This document shows positions 6,889 through 11,021 of a DNA stretch of 11,021 nucleotides, piece by piece (position 1 is the first letter of the stretch; each line of letters opens with the position of its first letter). This DNA comes from Paracoccaceae bacterium. GTDB taxonomy: Bacteria; Pseudomonadota; Alphaproteobacteria; Rhodobacterales; Rhodobacteraceae. A program made the position numbers and the translations under genes. The DNA is taken from positions 1 through 11,021 of the forward strand of contig JAMWZF010000080.1 in NCBI GenBank assembly GCA_024304875.1, given 5' to 3'. The notes beneath the pieces were generated by a model, which worked only from the letters and a program-made list of their open reading frames with translations, had not been told where the DNA came from and did no database searches.

Positions 6889-8088
6889 TCAGGCCACCGC
6901 CTCGTCCGGTTTCGCCACCTGCCGCAGGATCAGCATTGCCAGCAGGAAGGCGACCAGACCGCAGACCGCGATGGCCGCCAGCATCGGCAGCACCGTGCCG
7001 TCCGCGAAAAGGCCCGCCAGCACCATCATCATTCCGCCCGTCACCATCTGGAGCGTGCCGCCGAGGGAGGAGGCCATGCCCGCGATCTCGCCATGCGGGT
7101 CGAGGGCCATGACCATCGAGGCCGGGATCACCAGGCCGAGGCAGGCGTTGCCGCAGAACAGGCAGGCCATGACCACCGGCAGCGAGGCCAGGCCCATCAG
7201 GCCGAGGACGAAGAGCAGCGCGGTGAAGGCCATGAAGCCCGTGACCGCAAGGCGCAGCACCGGGATCATGCCGAAGCGGTTGCCCACCGGCCCCGCGATC
7301 TGGCTGGCCCCGAAGAAGCCAATGGCGTTGACAGCGAAGGCCAGGGAGAACTGGCGCTCGGTCAGGCCGAAGGCGTCCTGGTAGACGAAGGGGGCGAAGG
7401 CGATGAAGACGAAGAAGCTCGCCATGCCGAAGCCGCCGATGAAGGTCAGCCCCATGAAGATCGGATCGCGGAACAGCACCCGCGCGGCCCGGCGCATGGA
7501 GGCGAAGCTGATCGGAACCCGGCGTTCGGGCGCAAGGGTCTCGCGCTGGCCGAAGTGCAGCACGGCGAGGCTGATGAGCCCGATCGCGGCGAGGGCCCAG
7601 AAGATCGTCCGCCAGCCGGCGAACTCCAGCACGATGGACCCCGACAGCGGCGCCAGCATGGGCGAGACCGAGATGACCAGCATCACCATCGCCATCAGCC
7701 GCGTGCCGTCCGGACCGGTGTACATGTCGCGGATGATCGCCCGGGGGACGACCATGAAGACGGCGCCCCCGGCCCCTTGCAGGAAGCGGAAGGCGATCAG
7801 CGTGCCGATGCCGGGCGCCAGCGCGCAGCCGACGGTGCCGATCAGGAAGATCGCGAGGCCCGCGTAGAGAGGCCCCTTGCGCCCGTAGCGGTCCGAGATC
7901 GGACCCCAGATCAGCTGGGTCAGCCCGAAGGTCAGGAAATAGGCGGTGATGGTGAACTGCGCCTGTGCCGTGGTGACGCCGAGCGAGTCCGCGATGTTGG
8001 GCTGCGCGGGCAGGTACATGTCGATGGCGAAGGGGCTCACGGCGGAAAGCAGCCCCAGCACCAGCGCGGTGCGGAACATGGAAGACAT
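6889..8088 (-). CDS. MFS multidrug transporter, Bcr/CflA (DHA1) family
   Basis: This 399-residue protein has twelve predicted membrane helices and is expected to export small drugs or metabolites by proton antiport. The Bcr/CflA signature FAIDMYLPA lies in TM1 (residues 20-28). Loop 2-3 carries MFS motif A, GPISDRYGRKG (62-72). TM4 has the motif-B-like RFLQGAGGA (101-109), and TM5 has the antiporter motif-C-like PMLAPLSGS. Length and layout are normal for the family. The ATG at 8088 is supported by AAGG (8097-8100) 8 bases upstream; an internal ATG three codons on (8079) is a minor alternative. The gene lies 136 bases after the small unknown gene on the same strand and converges on the desaturase operon. 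It probably has its own promoter, although none is convincing. The subfamily is confident; the substrate is unknown, with bicyclomycin, chloramphenicol, sulfonamides or cysteine being the classical Bcr/CflA cases. Confidence 0.93.
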   Translation of the reverse strand: MSSMFRTALVLGLLSAVSPFAIDMYLPAQPNIADSLGVTTAQAQFTITAYFLTFGLTQLIWGPISDRYGRKGPLYAGLAIFLIGTVGCALAPGIGTLIAFRFLQGAGGAVFMVVPRAIIRDMYTGPDGTRLMAMVMLVISVSPMLAPLSGSIVLEFAGWRTIFWALAAIGLISLAVLHFGQRETLAPERRVPISFASMRRAARVLFRDPIFMGLTFIGGFGMASFFVFIAFAPFVYQDAFGLTERQFSLAFAVNAIGFFGASQIAGPVGNRFGMIPVLRLAVTGFMAFTALLFVLGLMGLASLPVVMACLFCGNACLGLVIPASMVMALDPHGEIAGMASSLGGTLQMVTGGMMMVLAGLFADGTVLPMLAAIAVCGLVAFLLAMLILRQVAKPDEAVA

Positions 8089-8109
8089 CTTGGAAACCTT
8101 GTCAGAACC

Positions 8110-8133
8110 GGCGGGACCGGGAGGAGCCCCGCC
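8110..8133. promoter_or_regulatory. GC-rich inverted repeat in the MFS gene leader
   Basis: GGCGGG (8110-8115) and CCCGCC (8128-8133) form perfect 6-base arms around a 12-base loop, ending about 21 bases upstream of the MFS start codon. In the leader RNA it could form a hairpin near the ribosome site. Such short GC arms are common by chance in this base composition, so a function is not established. Confidence 0.25.
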
Positions 8134-8224
8134 TTCGGGTCATGTGCTAGCAGCATGTATCGGCGCGGTCTACTGGCAGTCTGGGCCCGGGATGCGTCCG
8201 GCCCCTGCGCCGCTGCACAGACCG

Positions 8225-8617
8225 TCACTCCGCCCGGTTTCGCGCCTCTTCGGACAGCCCTGCCCACCAGTCGGCGTAGGATGAGTTGCGCGGATGCCGG
8301 CCGCCCTCGTCCGGGGCGCCGTCCTCCCACCAGACCGGCCCCCGTTCGCCCAGCCGGTGCTTGGCGGCGTCGACGGCGTCGCGGGCGGCGCGCTCTTCGG
8401 CCTCGGAGGTCGCCTGGCCCACGGCCCGCCGGGCCTGCATCAACGCCTTGACCGCCGCGCGGCGCTCGGCCTCGTCCAGACGCGGGTCGGTTCGGCGCCA
8501 GAGCCGGCCCTTGGCGACGAAGTATCGCCCGTCCGGGGTCTGCGGATAGTCCTTGCGGGCCAAGGGGTCAGGCCGCCTCGTCCTCTTCCGCCGCCTGCCG
8601 CTGCCAAAGCTGGGCAT
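8225..8617 (-). CDS. Small conserved protein of unknown function (Atm1-linked)
   Basis: The 130-residue reading frame is soluble, highly charged and lacks a signal peptide or membrane helix. I recognise it as a widespread uncharacterised alphaproteobacterial/betaproteobacterial protein from two blocks: an N-terminal DYPQTPDGRYFVAKGRLWR (residues about 23-41) and a C-terminal GERGPVWWEDGAPDEGG...NSSYADWW block. A predicted helical region rich in Ala, Arg and Glu lies between them. No catalytic motif is evident. The start is ambiguous. ATG 8617 overlaps the end of the ABC exporter gene by 50 bases and adds a basic leader (RRRKRTRR). A TTG at 8563, 5 bases past the exporter stop, would start the protein at LARKDYP, closer to where conservation begins. 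Neither has a strong ribosome site. The overlap or near-contact with the exporter implies co-transcription and perhaps a linked role, but that is inference only. Confidence 0.75.
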   Translation of the reverse strand: MPSFGSGRRRKRTRRPDPLARKDYPQTPDGRYFVAKGRLWRRTDPRLDEAERRAAVKALMQARRAVGQATSEAEERAARDAVDAAKHRLGERGPVWWEDGAPDEGGRHPRNSSYADWWAGLSEEARNRAE

Positions 8618-10397
8618 AGCGCCCGTCGCGGGTCAGAAGCGCGCCGTGGGTGCCGGTCTCGACGACCTCGCCCGACTCCAGAACCACGATCCGGTCGGCG
8701 TCGGCGATGGTGGAGAGCCGATGCGCGATGGTGATGACCGTGCGGCCCCGGCCCATCGCCTTCAGCTCGGTCTGGATGTCGCGCTCGGTCTCGGTGTCGA
8801 GGGCGCTGGTCGCCTCGTCGAGGATGAGGATCGGGGGGTCCTTCAGCAGGGTCCGGGCGATGCCGACGCGCTGCTTCTCGCCGCCGGACAGTTTCAGGCC
8901 CCGCTCGCCGACCTGCGTGTCGTAGCCCTCGGGCAGGCCCATGACGAAGTCGTGGATGCGGGCGGCCTTCGCGGCGGTCTCCACCTCCTCGCGCGTGGCG
9001 TGGTCGCGGCCGTAGGCGATGTTGTAGAAGATGCTGTCGTTGAACAGGACGGTGTCCTGCGGGACGACGCCGATCTGGTCGTGCAGACTGTCTTGCGTGA
9101 CGTCCCGGATGTCCTGGCCGTCGATCAGAATCGCGCCGCCGGTCACGTCGTAGAACCGGAACAGGAGCCGCCCGATGGTGGACTTGCCCGACCCGGAGGA
9201 GCCGACGATGGCGACGGTCTGGCCGGCCTCCACGGTGAGGTCGAGGTCCTTGAGGATCGGCCGCTCGGGGTCGTAGCCGAAGGCCACCTTGCGGAAGGTG
9301 ACGGCCCCGCCGGAGACCGCGATGGGCTTCGCCCCCGGCTTGTCCTGCACCTCGGCGGGCTGCTCGAGCAGGTGGAACATGTCGCCCATGTCGATCAGGG
9401 CCTGCCGGATCTCGCGGTAGACCGTGCCGAGGAAGTTCAGCGGCATGGTGATCTGGATCATGTAGGCGTTGACCATGACGAAATCGCCCACGGTCAGCGC
9501 GCCGTTCTGCACGCCCACCGCCGCCATGACCATGACGATGACGAGGCCGCCGGTGATCAGGAAGGACTGGCCGAAGTTGAGGAAGGCGAGGGAATAGGAG
9601 GTGCGGAGCGCGGCGTCGACGTATTTCTCCATCGCGCCGTCGTAGCGGCGGGCCTCGCGGGCCTCGGCGCCGAAGTACTTGACCGTCTCGAAGTTGAGCA
9701 GGCTGTCGATCGCCTTCTGGTTGGCGTCGGTGTCCTGGTCGTTCATCTCCTTGCGGATCTTCACCCGCCACTCGGTCACCGCGAAGGTGAACCAGGTGTA
9801 GAGGACGATGACCCCGGCGACGACGACGAGGTACCAGACGTCGAACATGAAGAAGAGGATGACCGCGATCATCAGCAGTTCGAGCATCAGCGGCCCGATG
9901 GAGAAAAGGAGGAACCGCAGGAGGAACTCCACCCCCTTCACGCCTCGTTCGATGATGCGGGACAGGCCCCCCGTCTTGCGCGTGATGTGGTAGCGCATCG
10001 ACAGGCGGTGGATGTGGGTGAAGGTTTCGAGCGCCAGTTGCCGCAGCGCCCGCTGGCCGACCTTGGCGAAGATCACGTCGCGCAGCTGCTGGAAGCCCAC
10101 GTTCATCAGCCGGGCGAGGCCGTAGGCCACGGTCAGGCCGACCGCGCCGACGACCAGCATCGCCGCATCGCCTTCGCCGGCGAGGCTGTCGACCGCCCAC
10201 TTGTAGAGGATCGGCGTGCCCGCCGCGATCAGCTTGGCGACGAAGAGGACGGCGAGGGCGAGGACGACGCGGGTGCGGACCCAGCGGAACTCGGACCCCG
10301 GCGGCCAGAGGTAGGGGCCGACCTTGCGCACGACGCGCCAGCCCGAGGCCCGGTCCGGATCGAAATTGGCGGAGGTCTTGGTCAGTCTTCGGGCCAT
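8568..10397 (-). CDS. Atm1/ABCB7-type ABC exporter (half transporter, TMD-NBD fusion)
   Basis: The 609-residue half transporter works as a homodimer in the inner membrane. Six helices span about residues 43-330, and the nucleotide-binding domain covers about 360-595. Walker A GSSGSGKS is at 399-406, the Q-loop glutamine at 447, signature LSGGEKQR at 503-510, Walker B ILILDE at 523-528 and the switch histidine at 559. The block TEWRVKIRKEMNDQDTDAN (208-226), followed by DSLLNFETVKYFGAE, is characteristic of Atm1/HMT1 proteins. From memory of the Novosphingobium Atm1 structure, its glutathione contacts R206, N269, Q272 and G319 line up at a constant offset with R211, N274, Q277 and G324 here. 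That supports export of glutathione-linked or persulfide compounds, connected to Fe-S metabolism or heavy-metal tolerance. The ATG start gives the normal family N-terminus; its ribosome site (AGG) is weak. It lies 50 bases after the LysM gene and overlaps the small unknown gene. Confidence 0.94.
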   Translation of the reverse strand: MARRLTKTSANFDPDRASGWRVVRKVGPYLWPPGSEFRWVRTRVVLALAVLFVAKLIAAGTPILYKWAVDSLAGEGDAAMLVVGAVGLTVAYGLARLMNVGFQQLRDVIFAKVGQRALRQLALETFTHIHRLSMRYHITRKTGGLSRIIERGVKGVEFLLRFLLFSIGPLMLELLMIAVILFFMFDVWYLVVVAGVIVLYTWFTFAVTEWRVKIRKEMNDQDTDANQKAIDSLLNFETVKYFGAEAREARRYDGAMEKYVDAALRTSYSLAFLNFGQSFLITGGLVIVMVMAAVGVQNGALTVGDFVMVNAYMIQITMPLNFLGTVYREIRQALIDMGDMFHLLEQPAEVQDKPGAKPIAVSGGAVTFRKVAFGYDPERPILKDLDLTVEAGQTVAIVGSSGSGKSTIGRLLFRFYDVTGGAILIDGQDIRDVTQDSLHDQIGVVPQDTVLFNDSIFYNIAYGRDHATREEVETAAKAARIHDFVMGLPEGYDTQVGERGLKLSGGEKQRVGIARTLLKDPPILILDEATSALDTETERDIQTELKAMGRGRTVITIAHRLSTIADADRIVVLESGEVVETGTHGALLTRDGRYAQLWQRQAAEEDEAA

Positions 10398-10414
10398 GAC
10401 AGCCTAAGTAGGGG

Positions 10415-10441
10415 GCCGGTGCGGGAATTGCCAGCACCGGC
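10415..10441 (-). terminator. Hairpin between the LysM gene and the ABC exporter; possible weak terminator or attenuator
   Basis: GCCGGTGC (10415-10422) and GCACCGGC (10434-10441) are perfect 8-base inverted arms around an 11-base loop. The hairpin begins 6 bases after the LysM stop codon and ends 17 bases before the exporter ATG. On the minus strand it is followed by CCCCCTA rather than a T-run, so it may only partly terminate transcription, or may set the exporter's expression relative to the upstream gene. Confidence 0.45.
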
Positions 10442-10447
10442 GCGCTC

Positions 10448-11021
10448 TTACGGGTCGTAGGCCTCGACCGCGCCCGCCTCCATCGCGGGCAGGCGGAAGA
10501 CCTGGCCGGGGTAGATCAGGTCGGGGTCGCGGATGAGATCGCGGTTGGCCTCGTAGACCTCGACGTAGAGGATGCCGCGGCCGTATTTCTCCTCGGAGAT
10601 CGCCCAGAGGGTGTTGCCGGGCTGGACGGTGCGCGAGGCGACGGTGAAGTCGGGTCGGGCGGTCTCGTCCGCCAGAACCGCCGCGACGGTCTCGCTGTCC
10701 TCGCGGCGGAAGGGGGTTTCCACGCGGCTGACGACCTCGCCGTCCGCATCCACCTGGTCGACCCGCAGGGTATAGGTGCCGGTGTCCACGTCGGGCAGAT
10801 CCGTCTCCCATGCGCCGCCGGGCGGGATGCGCGCCTCGGTGATGGGGCGGTTGTCGACGTAGACGCGGACGAAGCCCTCGCCCGTGGCCCGGCCCGCGAG
10901 CACCACGTCGCCGCCGGGATCGTAGGTGATCGTGTCGATCGAGACGTTGTCCATGACCTCGGGCGGGGTGCCGGCCCCGCCGGGCTGGACGAGGCGCACG
11001 CCGGCTTCGTCCACGGCGAGG
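10448..11021 (-). CDS. LysM domain protein with Ig-like domain, 5' part beyond window
   Basis: The reading frame is open from the right window edge to TAA at 10450-10448, so only the C-terminal 190 or so residues are seen. The first part (VSIDTITYDPGGDVVLAGRATGEGFVRVYVDN and on) is a beta-rich Ig/Big-like domain. The second part is a classic LysM domain (RTVQPGNTLWAISEEKYGRG ... IRDPDLIYPGQVFRLP), which binds peptidoglycan glycan strands. A short tail ends in EAYDP. A GTG at 11014 lies in frame, but coding continues upstream of it (L-A before V-D-E), so it is probably internal. In Rhodobacterales such proteins are usually several hundred residues long with an N-terminal membrane anchor or export signal, which would lie outside this window. 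The protein probably acts at the cell wall. It is the first gene of the minus-strand group seen here; the shared direction does not prove a shared operon because a hairpin follows it. Confidence 0.9.
   Translation of the reverse strand, partial: LAVDEAGVRLVQPGGAGTPPEVMDNVSIDTITYDPGGDVVLAGRATGEGFVRVYVDNRPITEARIPPGGAWETDLPDVDTGTYTLRVDQVDADGEVVSRVETPFRREDSETVAAVLADETARPDFTVASRTVQPGNTLWAISEEKYGRGILYVEVYEANRDLIRDPDLIYPGQVFRLPAMEAGAVEAYDP

Noticed and set aside
10401..10432. Possible promoter just upstream of the ABC exporter
   Set aside because: The best pair on the minus strand (TGGCAA, 17 bases, TACTTA) matches consensus poorly and sits within the hairpin region, so it is not listed as a feature.
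8440..10460. Long open frames on both strands overlapping the ABC exporter gene
   Set aside because: Arg/Pro/His-rich or Asp/Val/Gly-rich translations without motifs, whereas the exporter frame has every ABC motif in order.
1..11021. CRISPR arrays, tRNA/rRNA genes, insertion sequences, phage or defence genes
   Set aside because: No spaced direct repeats, cloverleaf sequences, transposase motifs or integrase/nuclease genes were seen. The only periodic repeat is the in-frame heptad tract of the adaptor gene.

Overview
The window looks like chromosomal DNA from a GC-rich alphaproteobacterium, most likely Rhodobacteraceae (Rhodobacter/Paracoccus/Roseobacter relatives). The grounds are the strong G/C bias at third codon positions and familiar family-level gene types: a membrane-anchored TPR-like protein, an Ig-like/LysM protein, an Atm1-type exporter, and a long RND permease with its adaptor. 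There are no rRNA or tRNA genes, insertion sequences or CRISPR arrays. This is ordinary, densely packed chromosome with one distinctive efflux operon.

Left edge, minus strand: the 5' part of a TPR-like membrane protein gene (1-541) runs off the window. Its promoter is back to back with that of the efflux operon in a 302-base divergent intergenic region (542-843). Within it, a perfect 7-bp inverted repeat (706-726) sits on the predicted -10 box of the efflux promoter and looks like a TetR-type operator. No regulator gene lies in the window.

Centre, plus strand (844-6839): three tightly packed genes encode a periplasmic adaptor (HlyD/AcrA type) with a long heptad-repeat coiled coil, a 1243-residue RND permease that starts inside the adaptor's stop codon, and a three-histidine-box fatty acid desaturase starting 3 bases after the permease. 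The permease is about 200 residues longer than AcrB. It appears to carry two extra membrane helices between TM6 and TM7, an extra periplasmic segment before TM8, and a long cytoplasmic tail. No outer-membrane channel gene is present, so a TolC-like partner is presumably encoded elsewhere. Coupling a pump to a lipid-modifying enzyme suggests a membrane-stress or lipid-related efflux module. The operon ends in two tandem palindromes between convergent genes.

Right side, minus strand (6889-11021), in transcription order from the right edge: the 3' part of a LysM protein gene; a 50-base gap holding a hairpin; an Atm1/ABCB7-type ABC exporter with recognisable glutathione-site residues; a small conserved protein of unknown function whose start overlaps the exporter's end; and, after a 136-base gap, a Bcr/CflA-type MFS drug transporter.

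The most notable material is the RND-desaturase operon: its enlarged permease, non-AcrB proton-relay residues and operator-like promoter. The tandem TTCGAA-centred palindromes and the Atm1-linked unknown gene come next.
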